DNA of 64,000 nucleotides, taken from positions 62,001 through 126,000 of the forward strand of contig CM074704.1 in the NCBI GenBank assembly GCA_037367355.1, written 5' to 3'. A program made the position numbers and the translations under genes. This DNA comes from Neoscytalidium dimidiatum (Eukaryota > Ascomycota > Dothideomycetes > Botryosphaeriales > Botryosphaeriaceae). How positions within the stretch are numbered: the first letter of the stretch is position 1; every line of letters starts with the position of its first letter. Under the pieces are notes generated by a model that saw nothing but the letters and a program-made list of their open reading frames with translations, had not been told where the DNA came from and searched no databases. Shown here one piece after another: positions 21,104-31,391 of the stretch.

Positions 21104-22456
21104 ATGTCCCTCACAGGTTTGGCAGAGAAGATCCTGGCAGAAGCCAAAGAACTCGACCAGCGCGGGGTGGTTGACCCCGACTCCAAGCTGGGCTTCCGCA
21201 ACATGACCACGCAGGATTACAGGATCCGTGCATCCCTTATCGAGGCCATCCGAGAGCTCGAAAGGTTGTCGCTCGGGCCCCTAGAAGCCCTGCACGACAT
21301 GGCATCGAAGGTGAGCTCGTCGCTCCCCCGCAATCCGGCGGCAGGTGGTAACTAAAAACAACAAAAATCTCGCAGTGCGTCGACGGCGTGAGCCTGTCCG
21401 CATCCAGCCGCTACAAGATCCCCCTGCACGTTCCGGACGACGGCGTTTCCATCCGCGACCTCGCCGTCAGGCTCGACCTCGACGAGGAGAAACTAGCCAG
21501 ATTGCTCCGTCACGGCATCTCGAACGGCATCTTTCAGGAGCCCCGAGCCGGCATCATCGCTCACAGCCCGCTCTCGCGCCTCATGCGCGACGATGAAGAC
21601 ACCCTGGGAATGGTCAAAGTCACCTTGGATGAAATATGGCCCACCGCGGTTCGTACGCTCGACGCTCTTGACAAATGGCCCCGTTCGCGCGATCCGCAGC
21701 AGACGGCGTTCGTGCTGCGCACTGGGTGGACGCAGCTGGCGTACGCGTGGTTCGCACAGGACCCGGAAAAGGTCAAGAGCTTCGCGAGCATGATGCGAGC
21801 GGTCACGCAGATGCTCAGGAACGGGCCGCCGGACAGCCTCGAGAGAAGTCCGTTGTGGGGAGAGATCGACAAGCCGGGCGCTACCTGTGTCGATGTGGGA
21901 GGGGGTCACGGGCACGTGAGTCTGCAACTGGCAAAGGTGACACACAATGTGCGGTTCGTCGTGCAAGAGCTGCCGGAGGTGGTGGCCATCGGGGAGGCTT
22001 CGCTGCCAGCGCAATACAAGGAGAGGGTCTCTTTCCAGGTCCATGATTTCAACCAGAAGCAACCCCTCAAAGGCGCCGAGGTATACTTCTTACGGCATAT
22101 CCTGCATGGCAAGGCGGACCATATCGGCGTCGAGATCCTGCGGAACCTCATACCGGCTTTGGAGGCGGGGTCGAAGGTGGTGGTAGGCGAGTACATTTTG
22201 CCTGAGACGGCCAAACCTAGATACGAGGAGTGGGACCCTAGGTACGCACCGCCGTTAATGACTCTATGGTGAAGGGGACTGATTGCTCCGTTATAGAGCT
22301 TTGGATCTGAATATGATGATGTTCGAGAACGGCAAGGAACGCACCGCGAGCGATTGGAAAAAGCTGTTCGCCGACGCGGACCCCAGATTTGATCTGGAGT
22401 TTGAGCAATGGGAGTGCAGCACCAACGGACTTGTTAAAGCTACCTGGAGGCCGTGA
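21104..22456 (+). CDS. COMT-type O-methyltransferase
   Basis: Three exons (21104-21310, 21376-22241, 22297-22456) join in frame to 410 aa, the standard length. Introns are 65 and 55 bp. The N-terminal part is the winged-helix dimerisation region (VSIRDLAVRLDLDEEKLARL, SPLSRLMRDDE). The SAM-binding loop is DVGGGHGH (242-249), followed by the acidic VVQELPEVV and the DFNQKQP/AEVYFLRHILHGKADH block with the expected catalytic His313 (usual form RHxLHDW). The closing RALDLNMMMFENGKERTASDW matches fungal plant-COMT-like methyltransferases of secondary metabolism; the catalytic Glu neighbourhood is spliced across intron 2. It transfers a methyl group from SAM to a hydroxyl of a small aromatic or polyketide substrate; which one is unknown. 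All key positions are present. Confidence 0.9.
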
Positions 22457-23134
22457 GCTGAGCTGGAAAGCCCAGCCGGATGCGGCCAATGCGGACGTGA
22501 GCAAAATTGCGCAGCTTAGGGAGAGGACATGGTATGCCGGGGGGGAAGTGATATTGGAGGGTTTTCGTAGTCAATTTCAAGCAAAACATGGTAAACTAGT
22601 GTGACCTTGCATTACGGTGGACCTTTCTGCACCGAAGATTAAAATTCAGTAGATCCTGAATGTGAAGTAAGCGTTACGTGGTCAACATGGTAAGCACAGG
22701 GACGCAGGAGCGCGACGCATTCGTGCGTGGTCTCAACGAACTGACGGACATAACACGCAAGGGAGGTTTGAAAGGGCTTTAAAAATCCAAATGACGGCAT
22801 ACGCATTAGAGAAAGACGATTCTCGTTGCATGAGAGAGAGGCTATGCCAGAAGAACCATGATACAGACCTACGCAGAAAGAGCCACCAAGCTTCATCGAG
22901 ACCGCGTACTCGACTACGGCAACCCGTAGTCCGCCTCTTTGAACGCGTTCTCCTCACTCACAGCACAATACGTCCGGATCCAGGCAGACAATACAGCAGG
23001 GAGCATGCTTACCAGTAACACGATGAAAAAGCAAGTGCGGAGGAACGTGAGGCTGTGGCAGAGTAGATAAACTACCAGCAGCGTCGACGGGCCCATTCTA
23101 CCGCACCGATGCTGTAGTGCCGATAAGGACGGTT
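22457..23134. other. Intergenic, no gene recognised
   Basis: The OMT 3' flank; only short frames without motifs. Confidence 0.55.
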
Positions 23135-23869
23135 CTACCATGCCGACCGTAGCCGGGCCGTGAGTATCTGGGTGAGAAGCATCGCCGCTACCTCTCGCTT
23201 GTATACATGGCGAAAGGCAAGCTCGTCCGCAAGTATCTTGGCGTACTGCGCCTGCAGCTCACCATCCAGCTGCCCGTCGCAAGCTGCTGTCGGATCGTCT
23301 CGCGTCGCCAGCGCCGGGATGCGAAGGATGAGTCTGCGGAGGCGGCAGAAGTGGACGGCGCAGAAGAGCAGCGTCATGGACTGACGGCGGGTCGCCGTGT
23401 TCGTGTCCGTGACGAAGCTAGAAGGACAGGAGAGTGGTTAGAACGGATGCCGGTGAAGGTTCTGAGGTGGGAGGACTTGCTGGTGGGCTTGCCGGGTGCT
23501 CGTGCTATAGGATCTCTTGAGGATTTTGACCCTGCGGCGGCTTCCGCTACGGCTCAGACGCCTGGCATGGCCGCTGGGGCAGTTGTGGAGGGTGGCAGTC
23601 ACGTCTGGAAGATCGCCAACGCTTTCGATGTTGAACGGGATGTCGAATTCCCGGAGTGGGACGAACTTCATGGCGCCGGCGGCGAAGAGGCTCGTAGTTG
23701 CATCCCTCACGCTGGCGAGGTCGGCGATGGCGGAGTTGATGGCGTTGGGCGTGGTCGCAAGGCGGAGCGCGTTGAGAGCGCGATGGATCTCGTTTCGCAG
23801 GGCGAGAAGCGGCGCCGCGCACGAGGCTGGTAGGAGCGAAAAGTCGTCCTCCTCGGTGGTGGGATGCAT
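23135..23869 (-). CDS. Orphan two-block family, copy A
   Basis: Two protein blocks lie in order on the minus strand. Block 1 (ATG 23869 to about 23450) opens MHPTTEEDDFSLLPASCA and continues PLLALRNEIHRALNALRL..., ending near REFDIPFN, then becomes Arg/Ser-rich. Block 2 (about 23377-23135) contains LLFCAVHFCRLRRLILRIPA and ends after a helical segment (YAKILADELAFRHVYKREV). Both blocks match copies at 43.3-44.2 and 58.1-58.7 kb. The intron between them is not resolved: acceptors TTCTAG (about 23408) and CGTCAG (about 23378) exist, but donors in exon 1 are weak (GTCCTC, GTCAAA), so this copy may be damaged. No known domain is recognised; a helical, probably nuclear or cytosolic protein is all that can be inferred. 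A long plus-strand frame over this locus is treated as a shadow. Confidence 0.5.
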
Positions 23870-24833
23870 GGCTGACGGGCCACGGCAGCCCCGAGGGCAG
23901 GAGAGGGGGCGCGATGAGTCTTTATGGCGGGCGTCGCAGCTTGCGACTTGCAATGGCGAGCTGCATGAAAGGCAAGAGCAGTCCGGCGCGAACTGGCGGC
24001 GGGGTCAAGGCGGGTGCGCTGCTGTGCGAGGAGCACAAGGGCGCCACGCGCCTCGCGCCGACCGCATAACCGTCGCCCTTATCATGTCCTCAGATCATGG
24101 AGGGGCAGGAAGAGTAGTGGGAGATGACAGAGTCGTAGCGGGGGACGCCAGCGAATGCGTTAGCGCCACGACTTTCGCCGATGAGATTGCCAGCTGGAAA
24201 GCTTGGCGCCTGGCGAGGGTTGAGCACCGTGCGGTAACGACTTTGCTGGCACACGCCCGAGGCGGGAGAATTGGTTGCCGCCAGGTGCTCATCGTTCGCG
24301 GGGCGGCCGCCTCGTCAGCGCGTCTTCTCCGCAACACCCTCGCACCCGGTGAGCGCGAGCCTCTAATTGATGTACCACAGACCCTCTCCTCTGGCGTCGT
24401 CTGGGTCGCGCCCAACAGGATTCTACCCTGCCATCGCAGTAAGCGGACAGGCGGCCCGGGTCACGGCTGGCAGGGTTGGGCTCAGCTGTGCGACGCGCGC
24501 GGAGGGCCGCACGCAGGCGAGGTCGCGCGCTGCTGTGGTGGAAGCGCGGCAGGGCGGTCGCGCTCGTATCACTCGCAGCGCGGGCGGCTGCAGGGTGCCA
24601 CATGCTATGCTACGGCCGCTGATTCGGCCTCGCGAAAGGCCAGGCCGCCTCCGCGTCTCCATCCCCAGCCCAGCACGACCGTCCACTCCATGCACGCCTT
24701 CAGCACGAAGCCACGCCATCTCGATGGGCGCGCTGCACGACATGTGACACTGACCAGCTCAGCGCCGCGCTCGAAAAGGTCGATGGTAACGGCGCGATCA
24801 TCACCGCGTGCAGCAGCGTAGTAGCAGCGGTGG

Positions 24834-24835
<2 letters not shown>

Positions 24836-24869
<34 letters not shown>
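24836..24869 (+). repeat. (GCA)n microsatellite, about 11 units
   Basis: An uninterrupted GCA/AGC tract of about 33 bp in GC-rich non-coding DNA. Confidence 0.9.
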
Positions 24870-24870
<1 letters not shown>

Positions 24871-25116
24871 GGCATCAAGAGCAGCGCGAGTCCTACAGAT
24901 TCAGCAAGCTTCCCGCCGCCGAGCAGAGTTTGCGCGAATCGAATAGGCCCGGCCCGGCCCAGCAGCACGGTGCACGTGCCCGCCTCCGCTCCCGCGTCCT
25001 CCGCCGTCCGCACCGGGGGCAGCATGAGATGGAAAAAAGGAGGCATAGACGGAGAGAGGCATGGCGATGTGGGAACGGTATTTCCTAGCCGGATGTAGGG
25101 GTCGATAAGTCTCAAT

Positions 25117-25167
25117 CCCTCTCTCTCCCTCTCTCCCTCTCGCTCTCTCGCTCTCTCGCTCTCTCCC
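25117..25167 (+). repeat. CT-rich microsatellite
   Basis: About 50 bp of CTCTCC/CTCTCG units without purines other than single G residues. Confidence 0.85.
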
Positions 25168-25795
25168 AACACGCATCTCGCATCGCCAGGGTAGCAGAAA
25201 GTGCCAGCACCGAGACGACGTCATACTTGCCATCCGCACTAACGCCCTGGGGCAAGTCGATCGGCGCCTACAGGCTCCCCAGAAGGACGAGCGTCGGTCG
25301 CGGCGTTATCGCGGGAACCGCGCGTCGGCGAATTTGCGAGAATCCACGATCACGCCGACCTGGCGAAGAAGAAGCACGTCAGGCCCATCCGCTGCAACCT
25401 TTCAACGCAGGACTCTCGCGGCCGCCCGCGCTGCATCCGGCGTGGCCGACCTAGCTTGCCCGTCGCCTCTTTGGGGCAGCCGTCGACCGCGGCTCCCGGC
25501 ACCTCCCGGCCGCCGGCTCCGGAACGGTTCGCAGCTCGGAACTCAGCGCTTCCGGCCGAGCCGCGCGGGTCAAGGCCACAGCCTCCTAACACACGCTGGC
25601 GACAAGATCGGCGAGTAGTGCCCTGCCTGTTGCTTCGATAAGAATGCTGAATTCGAGTCTCAGCGTAGTTTCGGCTGCACATCAGCCCAATAGACCCGTC
25701 AAAGGCATCCCTCACAAGCCGAGACTGTCATCACAGCATCAAAAGCGACCAATACATCCAAGGTATGCGATGGAGCGAGTCATCGGTTCTCCGGT

Positions 25796-25925
25796 CTTTT
25801 TTTTTTTCCCCCGCTCTTGCTACTTTCCTCCTTTTTGGGTTTTGCTCTGTTTCATCCTTTTCTTCCGATTGCTACCTTTTCATTTCTTTCTGTTTCTCTT
25901 TTCCAGCTTTCCTGTTTTCCCAACT
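25796..25925 (+). other. Polypyrimidine tract of about 130 bp
   Basis: Starting with a T-run at 25798, the plus strand is overwhelmingly C and T up to about 25925, with only scattered G and few A residues. Such tracts occur in fungal promoters and long introns. No gene is recognised on its right side within 600 bp on this strand. Confidence 0.5.
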
Positions 25926-26565
25926 GTATGATCCCGTCGGCCTACCACACTGCGATCAGATACCTGCCGATCGACGACCGTTCTCTCCAGATACGCTGAT
26001 GCAAATGTAGACCAAGTCCTTGGACATAATTCCAGGCAAAAGATTGAAAACTTTTGATTCTTTTGCAGAAGAAAAACGTTCTATTCTGGATGGAGAGGCG
26101 TGGATCCATTTCGCTACTTAGTAACCTGCTGGTTGCCAGGATAACAATTACGTAGCATTCTCACACAGGTCTGGTGAGTTCCGGGACCAACCTGGCGGAA
26201 GCAATTGCATATCTGAATTCTACCGACACGAGCATCCGCCCCAGGCAGACCAAGATGAAAACAACAAGGTCGGCGACGAGGGGTGGGTCAGCATCTTGCT
26301 TGGTATCCACTCACCCTAAGGTCAAGTGGCGTGTATGACTGTCCAGGACGACGGCAACTTCGCTAATTCAAATACGTCGATGGATGATGAAAAGGATTGG
26401 GCTCAATGTCTCGGAGGCGGATAAACTCTTACTAAAAGGATGGAATCAAATTTCCCTGCTGATCGAACGAAGAGCATCAGAGGGCGAACGGAACGCAAGC
26501 TTGCTCTGCGATGTGCGGAGAGCTTACCTCGACTAGTCGGCTCATGTACACGGCCTGCAGCTCGT

Positions 26566-27571
26566 CTACATAGGTCCTGTCGTACGACCATATGTCCAGT
26601 TGCTCCGCGTATTCTTAAGGCCCCTCAGGCGCACGTCATCACCGTCACGCTGTCGTCCATCTTTCCCGCGCCCTGCCGCCTGGCCCGCACCTGCAGCATT
26701 AGTCTCGTATTTCGCTGGCTTTTCCTCGGCCACGGGGTCCTCAACCGCTTCCTCGACCGGTGAAATGGCTCTCGGGGGCCGCTGGCATGCGTCAGAAACT
26801 CGGTGCTCCTCAGACTCTGCTGCCTGCGGTCTCCAGGGAGCCAAGGGAGAGACATGAGAACTCACCACAAGGCGAAACGACAGTATCCCGACGTCCGTTG
26901 GCATGTAGAACCTGGTGCGGCAGCCGCCTCGCTTGTTAATCATATCGCATACCTCCCCGTACGGGCCGAGAGAGCGGTATATCAAGGGTGCCGTATGCCG
27001 CGCTTCCTTCCCGGTCGGATCCGGCTGTTTCGGCGTCGGAAGTGCACCGAATCGTGGCGAGGAGAGCTCCCCGGCGTGCAGGCTCCGTGACCCACCCTCG
27101 CCTTCGGTATGCTGAGTTTGCTCTGGAGTGCCGGCCTGCGGCTCATCGGCACCACTGCCTCGCTGCGCGGGCTCTCGTGCTGCGTCCATGTATGCGAGCG
27201 GAGCTCGTGAGTCGTGCGGTCGTGGACGATGCTGTGGACAGTTGTTGCTTCTCTCACAGCATTCCAGGAGGCTTGCTCGGCGACGCTTGGCCGCCTGCGG
27301 AACACGTCCTGATGCGCTCCCTGTGCCATGGCACCTCTCCAATGGCAAGGAAAAACGTGCAATCCTCCAACTCCCGAGCCGCCGGCGGTCCGGCATCAAG
27401 AGCCAATCGCACGGCGGCCGGGTCACACCCCTGATTCAAGCAGCAAGATAGCGAGCGGGGACCACCGAGCTCTGTCTCACTCCCGGCGATCGGTCATTGG
27501 GAGGAGGATAAGTGCGACAAGCATCTGCGTATGCCTGCGCACAAAGCTCATCACGCACGACTGGAATCCTC
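26566..27571 (-). CDS. Multi-exon hypothetical protein, 5' end unresolved
   Basis: Protein-like blocks can be joined as 27571-27481, 27430-27258 and 27154-26566. The first junction is good (GTGAGA donor, TCAG acceptor, 50-bp intron, phase 0) and joins AYADACRTYPPPNDRSPG to GCDPAAVRLALDAGPPAAREL. The second (GTGAGA at 27257, GGCAG at 27155) is in phase but 103 bp long and less certain. The last block holds the best-conserved-looking part, APLIYRSLGPYGEVCDMINK followed by RGGCRTRFYMPTDVG, then an acidic Glu/Pro-rich tail. A 42-bp in-frame GTGAGT...CGCAG segment inside it may be another intron. Exons upstream of 27571 (acceptor CACAG at 27572) were not identified. I recognise no family. Confidence 0.4.
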
Positions 27572-29482
27572 CTGTGAGCTGAGCCGGCAGCGGCACGTCG
27601 TTGCGCGAATTTCGAATTCGTGAGCGGGGGCAGCGAGGAAGGGGACCCGGCACGACGCGCGAGTCTGGATCATGGCGGCCACGCCGCAAATCAGGTCTCG
27701 GGACGTCCTCCCACCACACGAAGCGAGGGCAGTCTCTGCCTGCAGGCGCGCGGACGCGTAGAAGTCTTGTCCGATGGCATGCAGTCACTACGTGCTGGTG
27801 CGCGGACGTCCGGACCAGCTGATATACGCGGCCGTCCAGAAGACTTCAGCGGCAAAGCCTATAGCTAACAAATAAGCCGGGGCTCTACCAAAGACTGACG
27901 CAACTTTACAGCTGCCATTCGAGTGCTTGCTGAAACACGGTCATATAGACGATAAGGAGAGGACAATGCTCAGTCTCAGAAGCATGTCCGCGGAGATAAT
28001 GGGGATCGCAATTCACCGCGGCTGTTGGACGCAGGGCGCTCAAGTAGGATGTTGAAGTTTCTACTGGGACATAGATGGTTTTCAGTGCGCAGGGTAAGTA
28101 CGCCACGTATACTTCAGGTTGAGAGAAGGATGAGGAAGCGGCGTCAATTATATACATAACTGGCTTCGCCTCCAATTCGTATAGTACTAAGGGACATGAA
28201 GGAACACGCCCGACCAAGTATGGGGAGCGCCGATGCAAGGAAGAATACCACGGCAGGTCACAAATACTTGTCGACGAAGAGGTATTGAATTAGCATTGAA
28301 TAAATATCATGGTGTATTGAAAACATAAACAGACCTTAATTGTATAGATGGATTATATGTTAATGAAAGAATAATATAGTAGATTCTGGAATCCACAAGT
28401 CAGGCCAATTTTCAACGCAGATATGCGCCGGAAACTGCCACAGCCCATCACGAAAACTACCGAGAATGCAGTGGCGGCGGGAGATCAGTGCGCCCCCCAT
28501 TTGCCGCCATCATGGCTCAACGTTCGAGGGTCTCCTTATCCTACGGCGGCCGCTCAACTTCTGCCCTGCTGTCAGGTTGCTATGACTGCTTCCGCTTCGG
28601 GATTCGTACGCGAGCGACTATCGAGCGTATGCATAGTGTGCAAACCCGCTATGTACCCGGGGTGCCTCGGCCCCGTGCGTGGACTATTCCAGATCTTCTC
28701 CCCTTCACCAATTTCCTTCGCCTGCCCCAATAACAATCGCCGAGAGACAGGCAGCAGCAACCATTGAAAATTCGCGAGCCTTCGCACCCTGCCTCACAGG
28801 ACGCTCACTTGCCACAGCGCTTGGTGGCATCGATTTGACAGTGGGCTTCTCCAGGTGTGCCTCCGCCGCCATCTACTTCCATGCTTTCTCTGTGTCGCAA
28901 CCCTCATATACTCACGCTTTTTGTGCGTTGCCACCATCGTCTACTCCCACGCTTTTTTCCGCGCCCTGTCGTGCCGTCACGCCTTGTCTGCCCCGGGCCC
29001 TTGCCGGGCCTTTCTCCACGTGTATGGAACATGCCGCCAGCAGGATCGAGGCATCTTCGTGATCAAGTTGCGAGCCTGTCGTGTTCGCGTGTCTCGACTG
29101 CGGTCAGCGCAGGTGGGACGCGTCGGGGCAAACGAGAGTCGAGACTGTTGAAGGATGAGATGGGATACCGAGTAATCGTAAGCCAGGGACAGTTCAGCGA
29201 CGGAAACACTAGAAGCGAGGAAGCATTCAGCATGAACGTGTGGCAGACAGCTGCCTCGGAGGGTTGCGTGCCGGTGAGGCGGAGAACGACGCACTGGGTG
29301 AGTCCGGCGGGCGGAGCGGCCAAATGCGCTGAACCTCCGAGCGCCGTCAATTTACATTCCGCCTGCTCGCCCACCGTCTACCACCTTGCCCTACTCTTCT
29401 ACGCACTCGTCACCAGCATTCCACTACTCTCCTCTTGGCCAGGCATATTACCGGAGCCTCGCTTGCGCCTCGTTACGAACCC
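27572..29482. other. Intergenic, no gene recognised
   Basis: Presumably includes the 5' exon of the leftward hypothetical gene. 28270-28390 is strongly AT-rich. The section 28430-29450 has several overlapping frames but no motif or splice pattern I can defend. Confidence 0.45.
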
Positions 29483-29886
29483 ATGATGACGCTTGCCCGC
29501 TCCTTACTGAGCAGCATGGCCGCCGCCATGGCCGCCGCCTTCCGCCGCCTGTTCAGTACGACCGAGTACAAAGGGCAGAATGAGAAGCCCATAGTCCGCC
29601 TACCGCCGCTCTTCATCGTAAACAACGCCGATTATGTCATCTGCGACGTCCGCTCCCTCTCTGACGCCGAAATCGCCTCGGCCTACCTGCCCTGTGCACC
29701 CATGCCGCTGGGTGTTCATCAGCGCCCTCATGGTAGCACCAAACATGCTGAAGAAGAGATCGTTGACGAAGATGTGGACGAGGAAAAGTCTTGGATCCTG
29801 CCGGTTCCAGTGAGTTAGCACGCACCCTTTCTATCTGTGTGAAGGTTTGCGGAGCTGCTTCTAACAATAATAATCTCGTCCAGTAA
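29483..29886 (+). CDS. Small hypothetical protein with an intron before the stop codon
   Basis: From ATG 29483 a 109-codon exon ends at CCA 29807-29809. It is followed by an exemplary intron (GTGAGT at 29810, TTCTAAC branch, CGTCCAG ending at 29883) and then TAA at 29884-29886, so the second exon contributes only the stop codon. The protein has an Ala-rich hydrophobic N-terminus (SSMAAAMAAAFRRLFS) that could be a targeting helix. A middle reading RLPPLFIVNNADYVICDVRS and an acidic tail (EEEIVDEDVDEEKSW) follow. No family is recognised. The splice signals make a real gene more likely than the length alone would. Confidence 0.55.
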
Positions 29887-30552
29887 ATTTGAGCCCTCTA
29901 AAACCGGCGGCCCGGTACCTTCGTACAGCGGTCTAGTTTCTCACCAGTAACGACGACTTTGACCATGGTGTCTTCTGCGCTTGGATACCTTACGGGATTA
30001 GGATAGCTTGAGTACGATAGAGGATCAAACGAGGGTAAACGCAGGGCACCTCCGCCATGGACTCTTCACATCAGCCTAGAAGCCAAGCGGGCTGGTAAAT
30101 GGCATACGGTTCGGTTCTGTTCTTTCAGCCACATGATTGGGGGTACCCATGGCTCGAGAGAATGTGATATCGTAAAGGAAATCATGTAGAGGGCGCCACG
30201 GTCGATATCCATCATAGCTCGTGCAATCCTTGCAAACGTCAGGAATAAGCTTACGAATGTAATAAACGTGAATTCTATGAGATACAGGCAGCAGGTCTCG
30301 CTTGTCCACGCCTCAGCACGTCGAGCCCCATCACCTGCCGCCGGCTATCACCAAAGCCTCAGTGCCCTTGCACATGTCATCTGCATCGTGTGAGCTGAGT
30401 CACCAAGAAACGATAGCTATCGATAAGGGTCCACTCCCGGCTGCGCTGCCTCCCTCGCTCCGTCACCTCCGCCGCGACGCGTTCATCGACGACAGATATT
30501 CCAATATCCGCACCTCGCCGCCGCGCTCCACGGCACGATCGACACATCCAAC
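29887..30552. other. Intergenic, promoter side of the FHA gene
   Basis: Another frame is open from 30302 across the FHA start; it has no motif and is taken as a shadow. Nothing else is seen. Confidence 0.5.
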
Positions 30553-31391
30553 ATGCCCGCTCCTCACGGCCAGGCGTACTCGCCCTATTTCCCCATTCAG
30601 GTCACCTTCGTGGCAGTGCATCATCGCGATGGCGCCGCAAACGCTCTCGCACCCCACATCCCGTACAGACGCATCGTGCTTCGTTCGCCCAACGACGCCG
30701 CCACCTTCACCACGGCTTTCCCCTCGGACCCCCCTCCCGATGAAGAGAACCTCGTCGTCATGAACCGCGTGGTCTCTATCCCGCATGCGCGCATTGAGCC
30801 AGGCACGTCGATCTCGGTGAGCTCCATCTCGTCTTCCCCTTCCCGTCACCCCGCCACGCCTCGAGGGAATAGTTGGTACTTGACTTGGACCCATCAGACG
30901 ATTCGGATCACCGACCTCGGCAGCGCCTACGGCACGGCGGTGGACTACAAGAGGCTGCGGCCGGAAATCACGGTGATCATCCCCAGCGGATCGAGGATCA
31001 GGCTGGGCCGGAACATGCCCCTCGGAAGCGGTGAGTGTTTTTTTTTTTTTTTGAGCGCCTCCGGAGGGGCTGGGGGACGTTGTTAACTGAGTCCAGCGTC
31101 GCGACTCGCGCAGTCGTCGAGATGGCGCCGCTCTACGACGTCTTCGTCGAGCCGGTCTTCGACTTCGTGGCCTTCGAAGAGATGCAGAACGTGGCGAAGC
31201 AGCGCACCATGGAGCAGAATGCCACGACCACGCCGCCGAGCAGCCCCCCTACCGAACAGTTGCATGCCTTGTCGATCGCGGACCAGGACAAGAAGGAGGA
31301 ACAAGCCACCGCTGGCGACGACGCCGTCTCAACCACTCCGCCCGGCAGTCCTCCTGCCGACCTGATGCAGCGTCTGTCGCTCGACCAGTGA
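30553..31391 (+). CDS. FHA-domain protein
   Basis: Two exons (30553-31030 and 31114-31391) join in phase to 251 aa. The 83-bp intron has GTGAGT, a T-run and CGCAG. Residues ~39-155 form a forkhead-associated fold: RRIVLRSPN at the first strand, VSIPHARI in place of SRxHAxI, WYLTWTHQTIRITDLGSAYGT with GSAYGT in place of GSxNGT, then YKRLRP and SGSRIRLGRN. Gly and Ser positions of the loop are kept, but Arg of the SRxH signature and Asn of SxNG are replaced, so phosphothreonine binding may be altered. The C-terminal part carries two TTPPxSPP motifs (TTPPSSPPTEQ, TTPPGSPPADL), which look like proline-directed kinase sites. FHA proteins read phosphothreonine in DNA-damage and transcription pathways. 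The gene appears intact. Confidence 0.75.

Larger units (their letters stand above)
23870..26565. other. Gene-poor stretch with microsatellites
   Basis: The plus-strand frame open through 23517-24821 is GC-driven and motif-free, so no gene is called. The region contains a (CAG)n tract, a CT-rich microsatellite and a long polypyrimidine tract, listed separately. Confidence 0.45.

Noticed and set aside
23517..24821. 434-codon plus-strand frame
   Set aside because: It overlaps family copy A antisense, is rich in Arg/Ala/Gly as expected from GC-rich shadow frames, and has no motif or start context.
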